The translations under genes and the position numbers were made by a program. A stretch of 64,000 nt of DNA from Pseudomonas neuropathica (GTDB lineage Bacteria > Pseudomonadota > Gammaproteobacteria > Pseudomonadales > Pseudomonadaceae). The notes beneath the pieces were generated by a model that saw only the letters and a program-made list of their open reading frames with translations, ran no database searches and was not told where the DNA came from. This document shows, in pieces, positions 47,281 to 56,088 of this stretch. Numbering within the stretch: position 1 is the first letter of the stretch; each line of letters begins with the position of its first letter. The stretch covers positions 248,001-312,000 of the forward strand of contig NZ_JACOPX010000001.1 in assembly GCF_015461835.1 (NCBI RefSeq), given 5' to 3'.

Positions 47281-48819
47281 ATGAACAAAACCCGTCGGTT
47301 GTGCCTGGTGCTGGGTGACCAGTTATCGTTTGATCTGGCGTCATTGGCCGGACTGGATAGCGAACACGACCGTGTGCTGATGGTCGAGGTCATGGAAGAA
47401 GCCACCCATGTCGCCCATCACCCGCAGAAGATCGCGCTGATTTTCAGTGCCATGCGTCACTTTGCTCAGGCGCTGGAGAACCAAGGCATCCACGTGCATT
47501 ACGTGGCCCTCGACGACCCGCAGAACAGCGGCTCGGTGCCCGGCGAGCTGAAGCGCTGGCAGGCTTTGTTGCAGGCCAGCGAGTTGCACGTGACGGAGTG
47601 CGGAGACTGGCGCCTGGAGCAATCGCTCAAGGACTGTGGTGTGCCGATCCACTGGCACGCCGACGGCCGATTTCTGTGCAGCCGCGATGAGTTTCGCGCC
47701 TGGGCCGCAGGCAAAAAACAGTTGCGCATGGAATTCTTCTACCGCGAGATGCGCCGCAAAAGTCGCCTGTTGCTCAACGGTGACGGCACGCCGGTCGGCG
47801 GCGCGTGGAACTTTGACGCCGAGAATCGCAAAGCTTTGCCGAAAACCGTCAAGGCACCCTACCCGGCCGGTTTTGCCAACGATGCAATCACCGTCGAAGT
47901 CCTCGCCTTGGTAAAACACCGTTTCGCCAGTCATTACGGCAGTCTGGAGGACTTCAACTATCCGGTGACGCACGCCGATGCGCAGGCGCTCTGGGCGTAC
48001 TTTCTCGACTACGCCCTGGCCGGCTTCGGCGACTATCAGGACGCCATGGCCAGCGACGAGCCGTTTCTGTTCCATGCTCGTATCAGCGCAGCTCTGAACA
48101 TTGGCTTGCTCGACCTGCGCCAGCTCTGCGCTGATGTGGAGTCGGCCTATTGGTCCGGCAGCATTGCGCTGAATGCTGCCGAAGGTTTCATCCGCCAACT
48201 GATCGGCTGGCGCGAATATGTCCGAGGCGTTTACTGGCTGCACATGCCCGAGTACGCCGAGGGCAATGCATTTGCCAACCAGCGGCCATTGCCGGAGTTC
48301 TACTGGACCGGTGCAACCAAAATGAATTGCATGCGCCAGGCCATCGGCCAAAGCCTCAAACACGCCTACGCCCATCACATCCAGCGCCTGATGGTCACCG
48401 GCAATTTCGCCCTGCTCGCCGGCATCGCGCCGAAGCAGATTTGCGAATGGTATCTGGCGATTTACATGGACGCGTTCGATTGGGTCGAACTGCCCAACAC
48501 CCTCGGCATGGTCATGCACGCCGATGGCGGTTACCTCGGTTCCAAGCCTTATTGCGCCAGCGGCCAGTACATCAACCGGATGTCCGACTACTGTCGCGAC
48601 TGTGCTTACTCGGTGCGCGAAACCACAGCCGACAACGCCTGCCCGTTCAACGCTTTGTACTGGCATTTCCTGATGCGCCACGCCGACCTTCTACGGGGCA
48701 ATCAGCGCATGGCGATGATGTACAAAAACCTCGACCGCATGCCGCCAGCCAAACAACAGGCACTGTGGCAACGCGGCCAACAGTTGCTCGACACGCTGGA
48801 TAACGGTGACTCGTTATGA
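47281..48819 (+). CDS. FeS-containing cryptochrome/photolyase-related protein (PhrB/CryB type)
   Basis: A 512-residue member of the FeS-BCP branch of the photolyase/cryptochrome family. It starts 'RLCLVLGDQLSFDLASLAGL' and has 'GFIRQLIGWREYVRGVYWL' and 'WLGDYCASGQYIN'-type C-terminal residues (here 'LGSKPYCASGQYINRM'). Cysteines in 'KQICEWYL', 'YCASG', 'YCRDCAYSV' and 'NACPFNALYW' fit the cluster ligands of PhrB, a (6-4) photolyase. FAD is expected. It follows an AT-rich promoter region with a possible LitR site. No MTHF-type antenna motif is seen; such proteins usually use a lumazine. Confidence 0.9.
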   Translation: MNKTRRLCLVLGDQLSFDLASLAGLDSEHDRVLMVEVMEEATHVAHHPQKIALIFSAMRHFAQALENQGIHVHYVALDDPQNSGSVPGELKRWQALLQASELHVTECGDWRLEQSLKDCGVPIHWHADGRFLCSRDEFRAWAAGKKQLRMEFFYREMRRKSRLLLNGDGTPVGGAWNFDAENRKALPKTVKAPYPAGFANDAITVEVLALVKHRFASHYGSLEDFNYPVTHADAQALWAYFLDYALAGFGDYQDAMASDEPFLFHARISAALNIGLLDLRQLCADVESAYWSGSIALNAAEGFIRQLIGWREYVRGVYWLHMPEYAEGNAFANQRPLPEFYWTGATKMNCMRQAIGQSLKHAYAHHIQRLMVTGNFALLAGIAPKQICEWYLAIYMDAFDWVELPNTLGMVMHADGGYLGSKPYCASGQYINRMSDYCRDCAYSVRETTADNACPFNALYWHFLMRHADLLRGNQRMAMMYKNLDRMPPAKQQALWQRGQQLLDTLDNGDSL

Positions 48820-48955
48820 AAACGCACGCGCCCGTGCCTCGCGTGCAACTTAAACAGGACGCCCCGGGTCAATGGCTCACAAAGCTTACGAAGCAACCTG
48901 GGTGTTCGCTTGAAACACGCCTATTGAACGCAGACCAATAATCAAGGCATGAGGG

Positions 48956-51418
48956 GTGGATATCCTGAAACAGCTTACTCGCGAGGAGCTTGAGTCCGAG
49001 GTCACGCGCCTGCGCCTGGCCGTCAAAGCGACCTGCGACGCCGTCTGGGACTGGGATCTGACAACCCATCAGATTGTCTGGAACGACGCGTTGGAACAGG
49101 CGTACGGCTATGCCCCCAGCGCCATCGAACCGACGTGTGACTGGCGCTTTGCGCAGATCCACCAGCAGGATCGCGCGCGGGTAGAGACTTCGATTCGGGC
49201 GGCGATGGCGGGCACAGGCACCACCTGGAGTGCCGAGTACCGCTTCCGCTGTCAGGACGGATCCTACGCCGAGGTGCTCGACCGCGGGCATCTGATCCGC
49301 AATGCCGACGGCAAAGCCGAACGCATGATCGGGGCCATGCTCGACCTGACCCGTTCACGCAGTGCCGAAACCGCACTGCGCAAGAGTGAAGAGCGCTTCA
49401 GCACCATTCTGGAAACCATCGAAGCCGCGTTCGCCATCGTCAAAGTCAAATTCGACGCCGACGACTATCCCATCGATTATTGCTTCGTTGAGGCCAACCC
49501 GGCGTTCGAGCGTCAGGCCGGGGTCAACCTGCGGGGCAAGTGGGTCACCGAGTTCGCGCCCAACCTGGAGAAATTCTGGTTCGAGACCTACGGCCACGTC
49601 GCCAAGACTGGCGAGCCGGCAAACTTCGAGAACTACGCCAACACCTTCGAACGCTGGTTCGACGTACGCGCCGTCCGTGTCGGTGACCCGGCCGATCGAC
49701 AGATTGCGATCTTCTTCAGCGACGTCACCGAGCGCCGCGACGCGCAGGAACGCTTGCGCGTAAGCGAGGCGATCGCTCGGGAAAACGTCGAACGGGTCCA
49801 ACTGGCCTTGGCCGCCGGCGCCATTATCGGCACTTGGCACTGGCACTTGCCCACCGATCGTTTCTACGTCGACGAAGCTTTCGCCCGGGTCTTCAACCTT
49901 GACCCGGCACTGGGCCGTGACGGTCTGAGCCTGGAGCAAGTGGTCGTCACCGTGCACCCCGATGACCGCGAGGGGCTGACAGTGGCAATCAATGACGCCC
50001 TTGCCCGCGGTGGCGCCTATTCGCACCAGTACCGAGTGCGCGGTGCGGATGGCAAATACACCTGGATCGAAGCCAACGGACGCGTCGAATGCGCCGAGGA
50101 CGGCACGCCTTTACGCTTTCCCGGCGTGCTGATCGATGTCGAAGACCGGCGCAATGTCGAAGACGAACGCGACCGGGTCACCGCCGCTTTGAAAGCGCTC
50201 AACGACACACTGGAACAACGGGTCTCGGCGCGCACCGCAGAACTGATGCAGGCCGAAGAGAAGTTGCGCCAATCGCAGAAAATGGAAGCCGTAGGGCAAC
50301 TCACCGGCGGTCTGGCCCATGACTTCAACAACCTGCTGGCGGGGATCTGTGCCTCTCTGGAGCTGATGGAAAAACGCATCGCCCAAGGTCGTCTGAAGGA
50401 CATCGACAAATACATGCTGATCGCCCAGGACGCCGCCAAACGCGCGACCGCCCTGACCCATCGCCTGCTGGCGTTCTCCCGCCGGCAGACCCTCGATCCT
50501 CGGCCGACTGAAGTCAACGCGCTGATTGCCGGCATGACCGAACTGATCCAGCGCACCGTCGGCCCGAGCATTCGCCTGAAGACAGTCGTTGCCGCCGATC
50601 TGTGGCCGGCGCTGGTCGATGCCAGCCAACTGGAAAACGCTTTGCTCAACCTGTGCATCAACGCCCGCGATGCGATGCCCGATGGCGGCAGCATTACCGT
50701 TGAAACCGCCAATCGAACCCTCGATGCTGAATCGGCGCGCATCAGGGAGATGCCCGAAGGGCAATACCTGTGCCTGTCGGTTGCCGACACCGGTACCGGT
50801 ATGAGTGCGGAGGTCATGGCCAAGGCCTTCGACCCGTTTTTCACCACCAAACCACTGGGCCAGGGCACCGGGCTGGGGCTGTCGATGATCTACGGTTTCA
50901 CCAAGCAATCCGGCGGCCAGGTGCGGGTGCAGTCGACCGTGGGGCAAGGCACCATCATCTGCATTTACCTGCCGCGCTACCGCGGCGAAACGCAACGCAA
51001 TCACGATGACACGCAAAACTCGGCAACCCTGCCGGCAAAGGCCGGTGAGACCATCCTGATTGTCGACGACGAACCCACCGTTCGAACGCTGCTCAAAGAC
51101 GTGCTGAAAGACCTCGGCTACAACCTGCTCGAAGCGGCCGACAGCGTTGAGGGACTGGAAGTATTGCGTTCCAGCGCGCACATCGATTTGCTCATCACCG
51201 ATGTCGGCTTGCCGGGCGGCATGAACGGCCGGCAGATGGCCGATGCGGGCCGGGAAATCAGGCCGAGGCTGAAGACTTTGTTCATCACCGGGTACGCGGA
51301 AAACTCAGTGATCGGCAACGGTCAGCTCGGCCCGGGCATGCAGGTACTGACCAAACCGTTTGCCGTCGACACGCTGGTGTCACGAGTCGGTGGCCTGCTG
51401 TCCATCGACGTTGAGTGA
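48956..51418 (+). CDS. Hybrid histidine kinase with three PAS domains
   Basis: An 820-residue soluble hybrid kinase. PAS domains lie at about 20-135 ('DAVWDWDLTTHQIVWND'), 150-265 ('VEANPAFERQAGVNLRGKW') and 285-400 ('GTWHWHLPTDRFYVDEAFARVFN'). HisKA carries 'LTGGLAHDFNNLLAGI', HATPase_c 'LLNLCINARDAMPDGG' and 'GQGTGLGLSMIYGF', and a C-terminal receiver 'LLITDVGLPGGMNG'. No membrane segment or DNA-binding output. The GTG start at 48956 has AAGG eight bases upstream. Its last 39 bases overlap the convergent diguanylate cyclase gene. PAS ligands unknown. Confidence 0.9.
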   Translation: MDILKQLTREELESEVTRLRLAVKATCDAVWDWDLTTHQIVWNDALEQAYGYAPSAIEPTCDWRFAQIHQQDRARVETSIRAAMAGTGTTWSAEYRFRCQDGSYAEVLDRGHLIRNADGKAERMIGAMLDLTRSRSAETALRKSEERFSTILETIEAAFAIVKVKFDADDYPIDYCFVEANPAFERQAGVNLRGKWVTEFAPNLEKFWFETYGHVAKTGEPANFENYANTFERWFDVRAVRVGDPADRQIAIFFSDVTERRDAQERLRVSEAIARENVERVQLALAAGAIIGTWHWHLPTDRFYVDEAFARVFNLDPALGRDGLSLEQVVVTVHPDDREGLTVAINDALARGGAYSHQYRVRGADGKYTWIEANGRVECAEDGTPLRFPGVLIDVEDRRNVEDERDRVTAALKALNDTLEQRVSARTAELMQAEEKLRQSQKMEAVGQLTGGLAHDFNNLLAGICASLELMEKRIAQGRLKDIDKYMLIAQDAAKRATALTHRLLAFSRRQTLDPRPTEVNALIAGMTELIQRTVGPSIRLKTVVAADLWPALVDASQLENALLNLCINARDAMPDGGSITVETANRTLDAESARIREMPEGQYLCLSVADTGTGMSAEVMAKAFDPFFTTKPLGQGTGLGLSMIYGFTKQSGGQVRVQSTVGQGTIICIYLPRYRGETQRNHDDTQNSATLPAKAGETILIVDDEPTVRTLLKDVLKDLGYNLLEAADSVEGLEVLRSSAHIDLLITDVGLPGGMNGRQMADAGREIRPRLKTLFITGYAENSVIGNGQLGPGMQVLTKPFAVDTLVSRVGGLLSIDVE

Positions 51419-52927
51419 GGGTTGCGCAGCGGATGTCATGAACCTGTTGCGCCCTGCCGTTTTCGCTTGATACAGCGCTTGGTCGGCGCACTCGATCAGA
51501 GCGCTCACCGGCTCCAGGTGCGGACCGTGCGCAGCGGCGATGCCGATGCTCAGGCTCACACGAGCCACCGGACTGGTGGGGTGGGCAATGTTGGCTTGCT
51601 GCAGGCGCTCGATAATCAGCTGCGCCACCACCGCAGCGCCAGCCATATCGGTGTCGGGCATGATCACGGCGAACTCTTCGCCGCCGTAGCGCGCCACCAG
51701 GTCCGACGGTCGCCGCACACACTCATCCAGCACGCTACCGACGGTTTGCAGACAAGCGTCGCCGGCAACATGCCCGAAGGCATCATTGAAGCGCTTGAAA
51801 TAGTCGATATCGATCATCAGCAAGGCCAGTGACGAACCGTCGCGCTTTGCCCGACGCGCCTCAGTGGCCAGGGTCTGGTCGAAGCAGCGTCGATTCGCCA
51901 GCCCGGTCAGCGCATCCTTCATGGCCAACAACTCGAGTTGCCGATTGGAGCCGAGCAACTGCTGCTGAGCGATGCGCAGTTCGCCTTCAACCTGGGTTCG
52001 ACGGCGGATGTCGAGGATCAAGAACCAACCGATCAGACCGGTGAGCCCCAACAGCCCCGCCACCACCACCGCCGACAGCAGTGCCTCGGTTCGCCACGCC
52101 TTGAGCGCTTCACGCTTGCCGATGGCGACCGTGGTGATCAGTGGCAACTTCTCGCTTTTGCGGAAGGCGTAGAGGCGTTCGACGCCATCCAGGCTGGAGG
52201 TATAAGACGCGGTGCCGACCGATTGATCGACCAGGTACTTGGCGTAGATCGGTGACTTGGAAAAGTTGCGGCCCATGTCCTGCTCGCGGAAGGGGTAGCG
52301 CACCAGCAACGTACCGTCGGTATAGGACAAGCCGATGGCACCGTCCTGGCCGATGTCGAGTTTGCCGAACAGGCGCAGAAAGTTTTCCACGCCCAGCGTC
52401 ACGGCGACGACCCCGGCAAACTCGCCGCGATCATCGTTGAAGCGGCGGCTGACGGTGATCACCCACTCCTGATTAGAGCGGCTGCGGATCGGTGGCCCGA
52501 TAAAGGGTTCGCGGCTCGGATCGGCGCGATGATGAATGAAATAGGCTCGATCACTGCTCTTGGCACCGACCGGAATCGGCCGGTTCGACGACATCAGCCA
52601 ATGGCCATGGCGGTCATAGATGGTGATACCGCTGAGCTGTGGCATCAGCGGTTGCTGGCGGTTGATCAGGGCACTCAGGCGCTGAATCTGCGCGGGACCA
52701 CTGCCTTCGGTTTCCAGGCGTTCGACCAGCCCGAGCAACAGCAGCGAACTTTGCCGGACAATGCCTTCGGAATAGGTTTCGAGTGCTTGGGTCAGGTTCA
52801 ACCCGTGCACGTTGACTTCCTCCAGCGCGCGATCGCGCGAAGACAGCACTTTCCAGATGGTCAGCGACGCCAGGGAGCAGCCGATGACCAGCAGCAAGAG
52901 GATGACGAGGTGGGTATCACGCTTCAC
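51380..52927 (-). CDS. Membrane diguanylate cyclase with periplasmic sensor domain
   Basis: A 515-residue inner-membrane protein. TM1 is at about 8-27 and TM2 at about 290-312, flanking a periplasmic dCache-like sensor ('YDRHGHWLMSSNRPIPVG', 'FAGVVAVTLGVENFLRLFGKL'). The C-terminal GGDEF domain has the active signature 'ARYGGEEF' and an intact I-site RxxD ('RPSD') five residues before it, so it should make c-di-GMP and be product-inhibited. 'LTGLANRRCFDQTL' marks the domain start. Its stop lies inside the end of the convergent hybrid kinase. Confidence 0.92.
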   Translation of the reverse strand: MKRDTHLVILLLLVIGCSLASLTIWKVLSSRDRALEEVNVHGLNLTQALETYSEGIVRQSSLLLLGLVERLETEGSGPAQIQRLSALINRQQPLMPQLSGITIYDRHGHWLMSSNRPIPVGAKSSDRAYFIHHRADPSREPFIGPPIRSRSNQEWVITVSRRFNDDRGEFAGVVAVTLGVENFLRLFGKLDIGQDGAIGLSYTDGTLLVRYPFREQDMGRNFSKSPIYAKYLVDQSVGTASYTSSLDGVERLYAFRKSEKLPLITTVAIGKREALKAWRTEALLSAVVVAGLLGLTGLIGWFLILDIRRRTQVEGELRIAQQQLLGSNRQLELLAMKDALTGLANRRCFDQTLATEARRAKRDGSSLALLMIDIDYFKRFNDAFGHVAGDACLQTVGSVLDECVRRPSDLVARYGGEEFAVIMPDTDMAGAAVVAQLIIERLQQANIAHPTSPVARVSLSIGIAAAHGPHLEPVSALIECADQALYQAKTAGRNRFMTSAAQPSLNVDGQQATDS

Positions 52928-53192
52928 GAAAGTACCTAATGGAAAGTCCGGTTTCCGGTTCCGGCCGTTACTGATTCAAGGCAATAACAGCGGTCGTATG
53001 TCCTCGACCGGCGCAAGGATACAAGTAGCGCGTCGAACGTGCAGCAAACGTATGACGGAACGTCGTTTTCAGCCACTTGGCGTTGTTTCACAACGACACG
53101 GCAGCGGCCTGCAACTTATATTCGTGGCCGCAGGTCATTAGGCTTGCTGAGGTTGAATCCATCCGCAAACCTCGAACATTGAAGACACCGCC

Positions 53193-54443
53193 GTGGCCGC
53201 CGACCTCGATCGCCGCAACAACCTGTCCCTGGACAGCCTGAACTTTTTCCTCGCCGACGTGCGCGATGGCCTCGGCCCCTATCTGGCCATCTACCTGTTG
53301 GCAGTGCATCACTGGGAGCCGGCCAGCATTGGGCTGGTGATGACCATCGCCGGGGTCGCCGCGCTGATCACCCAGACACCCGCCGGTGCCTGGGTCGACA
53401 ACAGCCGGCGCAAACGTGCGTTGATTGCGATCGCCGCGCTGCTGGTAACCGGCAGTTGCCTGCTGCTGCCGTTCGTGACGTCGTTCACTTGGGTGGCGCT
53501 GACGCAAACCTTGAGCGCAATGGCCGCCTCGATATTCGCCCCGGCCATCTGCGCAATAACTTTGGGCATGACCGGGCCGCGAGCGTTTACGCGCCGAACC
53601 GGGCGCAACGAAACCTTCAACCATGCCGGCAATGCCTGCGCCGCACTGCTGGCCGGTATATTTGCCTACCTGTTCGGCCCGGTGGCAGTGTTCTATCTGA
53701 TGGCGGCCATGGCGTTGGCCAGTGTCATTGCCATCGCCTGCGTTTCGCCAGCCGCCATCGACCATGATCTGGCTCGTGGACTGGATCCGGCCGACGCCAG
53801 CCACCGCCAGCCTTCCGGTTTGTCGGTGCTGCTGAGCAACCGGCCGCTGTTGCTGTTCGCCATTTGCTGCGCACTGTTCCACCTCGCCAATGCGGCGATG
53901 TTGCCGCTGGTGAGTCAAAAACTCGCGCAAGCCAATTTGCAGATGGCGACCCCGCTGACCTCGGCCTGCATCGTCGCGGCGCAATTGGTGATGGTGCCGG
54001 CGGCATTGCTGGTCGGGGCGAAAGCCGATCTGTGGGGACGCAAGCCGCTGCTGCTGGCCGGATTCCTGATCCTGCCGTTGCGCGGTGTGCTCTATACGCT
54101 GTCGGACGATGCTTACTGGCTGGTCGCGGTGCAGCTGCTCGACGGTGTCGGCGCCGGTCTGTTCGGCGCCTTGTTTCCGATCATGGTCAAAGACCTCACC
54201 CAAGGCACCGGCCACTTCAACGTCAGCCTTGGCGCACTGACCACGGTGTTCGGGCTGGGCGCGGCACTGAGCAACGGCCTCGCCGGATTCGTCGTGCAGG
54301 AAGCCGGTTACAGCGCGGCGTTTCTGACACTGGCTGGGATTGCGGCGGTGGCGGTGGTGTTGCTTGGGGTCGGGGTGCCGGAAACCCAGCGCAATGGCCG
54401 TCAGCCTGAAAGCGGCGCAGTCGTGGTCAATGCTGAATCCTGA
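53193..54443 (+). CDS. MFS transporter
   Basis: A 416-residue major facilitator with about 12 hydrophobic segments. It opens 'LSLDSLNFFLADVRDGLGPYLAIYLL', and the loop 2-3 motif 'GAWVDNSRRKRALIA' corresponds to the MFS G-x-x-x-D-x-x-G-R-K/R-x motif A. A second half shows 'GAKADLWGRKPLLLA', the matching motif in the C-terminal half. Substrate unknown; drug or metabolite export is likely from family resemblance. The GTG start at 53193 has only weak GAAGA upstream, so the start is uncertain. The 265 bases before it show no other gene. Confidence 0.88.
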   Translation: MAADLDRRNNLSLDSLNFFLADVRDGLGPYLAIYLLAVHHWEPASIGLVMTIAGVAALITQTPAGAWVDNSRRKRALIAIAALLVTGSCLLLPFVTSFTWVALTQTLSAMAASIFAPAICAITLGMTGPRAFTRRTGRNETFNHAGNACAALLAGIFAYLFGPVAVFYLMAAMALASVIAIACVSPAAIDHDLARGLDPADASHRQPSGLSVLLSNRPLLLFAICCALFHLANAAMLPLVSQKLAQANLQMATPLTSACIVAAQLVMVPAALLVGAKADLWGRKPLLLAGFLILPLRGVLYTLSDDAYWLVAVQLLDGVGAGLFGALFPIMVKDLTQGTGHFNVSLGALTTVFGLGAALSNGLAGFVVQEAGYSAAFLTLAGIAAVAVVLLGVGVPETQRNGRQPESGAVVVNAES

Positions 54444-54480
54444 GGCCAGATTGCACTGACTCTCTGCGCACGGGTAATAT

Positions 54481-54495
54481 TGAGATGTATTCTCA
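54481..54495. promoter_or_regulatory. Putative Fur box upstream of the ECF sigma factor
   Basis: tgaga-tgtat-tctca, a perfect 5-bp-arm palindrome in an AT-rich stretch, 23 bases before the sigma factor start. It resembles Fur sites but differs from the consensus. Confidence 0.45.
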
Positions 54496-54517
54496 CTAAC
54501 ATCCAGAAAGCCCACCC

Positions 54518-55024
54518 GTGCACTCTCCTCCGTCCAGCAAGCTGGGATTCTTTTTCAGCGATCATCATCGTTGGCTGTTGCAGCACATCAATCGACACCT
54601 GCGCAACCACGCGGACGCCGAGGACACGGCTGCCGATACGTTTTGCCAGTTGCTGGCGGCGCGTGTCGATCCGGACAGCATCGAGCAACCGCGCGCCTAT
54701 CTGTCGACCATTGCCCGACGGCTGATGTTCGACCGTCACCGCCGGCGCAAGCTGGAACTGGCTTACCTTGAGCGCTTGTCGGCACTGCCCGAGGCACTGG
54801 CGCCCTCGCCCGAGGAACAGCTGCAACTGATTGAAGCGCTGGTCACCATCGACCGCGCCATCGACGGTTTGCCATTGATCGTCAAAACCACCTTTCTCTA
54901 TAGCCAACTGGATGGCCTGAGCTATGTGGCGATTGCGCAGAAACTGGGGCTTTCGGAGCGCACGGTGAGCCGTTACATGAAACAGGCGTTGCGTCAGTGT
55001 TATCTGTGCGAGATGGCGCCATGA
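54518..55024 (+). CDS. FecI-type ECF RNA polymerase sigma factor
   Basis: A 168-residue ECF sigma factor. Region 2 shows 'LQHINRHLRNHADAEDTAADTFCQLLAA' and region 4 'YSQLDGLSYVAIAQKLGLSERTVSRYMKQALRQC'. It belongs to the iron-starvation group that directs transcription of an adjacent TonB-receptor gene. GTG start at 54518; no stronger start is visible. The stop overlaps the fecR start (ATGA). A Fur-like palindrome precedes the gene. Confidence 0.93.
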   Translation: MHSPPSSKLGFFFSDHHRWLLQHINRHLRNHADAEDTAADTFCQLLAARVDPDSIEQPRAYLSTIARRLMFDRHRRRKLELAYLERLSALPEALAPSPEEQLQLIEALVTIDRAIDGLPLIVKTTFLYSQLDGLSYVAIAQKLGLSERTVSRYMKQALRQCYLCEMAP

Positions 55025-55989
55025 GCAAGCCATGCCTGGATGCGGTCAGCGAGCAAGCCATCGACTGGATGGTCAGACTTCGCGCCGGTACGCCTGATGC
55101 AGCGTTGCAAGAACGCTTCAATACGTGGCTGGCGATGGACCGGGCGCACAGTCAGGCTTTCGAGAAATTGCAGGACCGTCTCGGTAGCTCGTTCAACACC
55201 GTTCGCGCCCTCGATCGACGTTTGCCCGGTCAGGCCAGTGAGGCTCGCCAAGTGCTTTTGCAGCCACACGCTTCGCGCCGCGATGCACTGCGCGTGCTCG
55301 CCGGCATCAGTTTGCTCGGTGGCAGTCTGTGGCTTGGTAGCAAAAGCCAGTTCGGCGAGTCGCTGCTGGCCGATCTGCATACCGGACGCGGCCAGCGGCA
55401 AAGTTTCAATCTGGCCGATGGCAGTCGCCTGAGCCTGAACGCTGACAGCGCCGTGGATCTGCGCTTCGATGACCAGCAACGCGTGGTCATTCTGCGTCAC
55501 GGTGAGTTGATCATCGATGTCGCCCCCGACCCGCGCCGGCCGCTGATCGTACGCACCGCCGAGGGCGAAATGCGCGCGTTGGGCACGCGATTCCTCGTTG
55601 CTCAGGAACAACACGCCAGTCGTCTTGTAGTGTTGCAACATTCGGTCGAAGCGCGGCTGTTCGATGGCACCGCGCAAGTGGTGCGGGAAGGTCAGTCCGT
55701 TGTGCTCTCTTCACGCAGCATCACGTTCGCCAGCGGCGATGAGCAGCGCCGCGCCGAATGGTTGAACGGCCGATTGAACGTTCTCGATGAGTCGCTGGAT
55801 CGTGTCGTTGACGCCTTACGTCCTTACAGTCGCGGTTTCGTGCGCGTCGCCCCCGACGTGCGCAACTTGCGCGTTCAGGGCGTATTCCCGCTCGACGACC
55901 CCGAACGAACCCTCGCTGCACTGGCCGAGACCCTGCCGATTCGCGTGGATCACTACAGCCCATGGCTGACGTTGATCGGCAAAAACTGA
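55021..55989 (+). CDS. FecR-type anti-sigma/sigma regulator
   Basis: A 322-residue inner-membrane protein. The N-terminal cytoplasmic DUF4880 domain ('DWMVRLRAGTPDAALQERF', 'WLAMDRAHSQAFEKL') is followed by one hydrophobic segment at about 95-112 ('LRVLAGISLLGGSLWLG'), then the periplasmic FecR domain ('TGRGQRQSFNLADGSRLSLN', 'GELIIDVAPDPRRPLIVRTA', 'GTRFLVAQE'), and a C-terminal STN-interacting part. FecR senses the loaded receptor and controls the sigma factor. Overlaps the sigma factor gene by four bases. Confidence 0.93.
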   Translation: MSKPCLDAVSEQAIDWMVRLRAGTPDAALQERFNTWLAMDRAHSQAFEKLQDRLGSSFNTVRALDRRLPGQASEARQVLLQPHASRRDALRVLAGISLLGGSLWLGSKSQFGESLLADLHTGRGQRQSFNLADGSRLSLNADSAVDLRFDDQQRVVILRHGELIIDVAPDPRRPLIVRTAEGEMRALGTRFLVAQEQHASRLVVLQHSVEARLFDGTAQVVREGQSVVLSSRSITFASGDEQRRAEWLNGRLNVLDESLDRVVDALRPYSRGFVRVAPDVRNLRVQGVFPLDDPERTLAALAETLPIRVDHYSPWLTLIGKN

Positions 55990-56088
55990 TGCGCAAAAAT
56001 TATTTATGAAAACCATTCTTGTTTGTGTCCGGTTTTCATTTCTCATCCGACCTATCTCCTGACACTTTCACAAAAACAGGAGAACGTT

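Noticed and set aside
53088..54515. 475-aa minus-strand open frame opposite the MFS gene
   Set aside because: Gln-, His- and Arg-rich shadow of the MFS coding frame with no recognisable family pattern.
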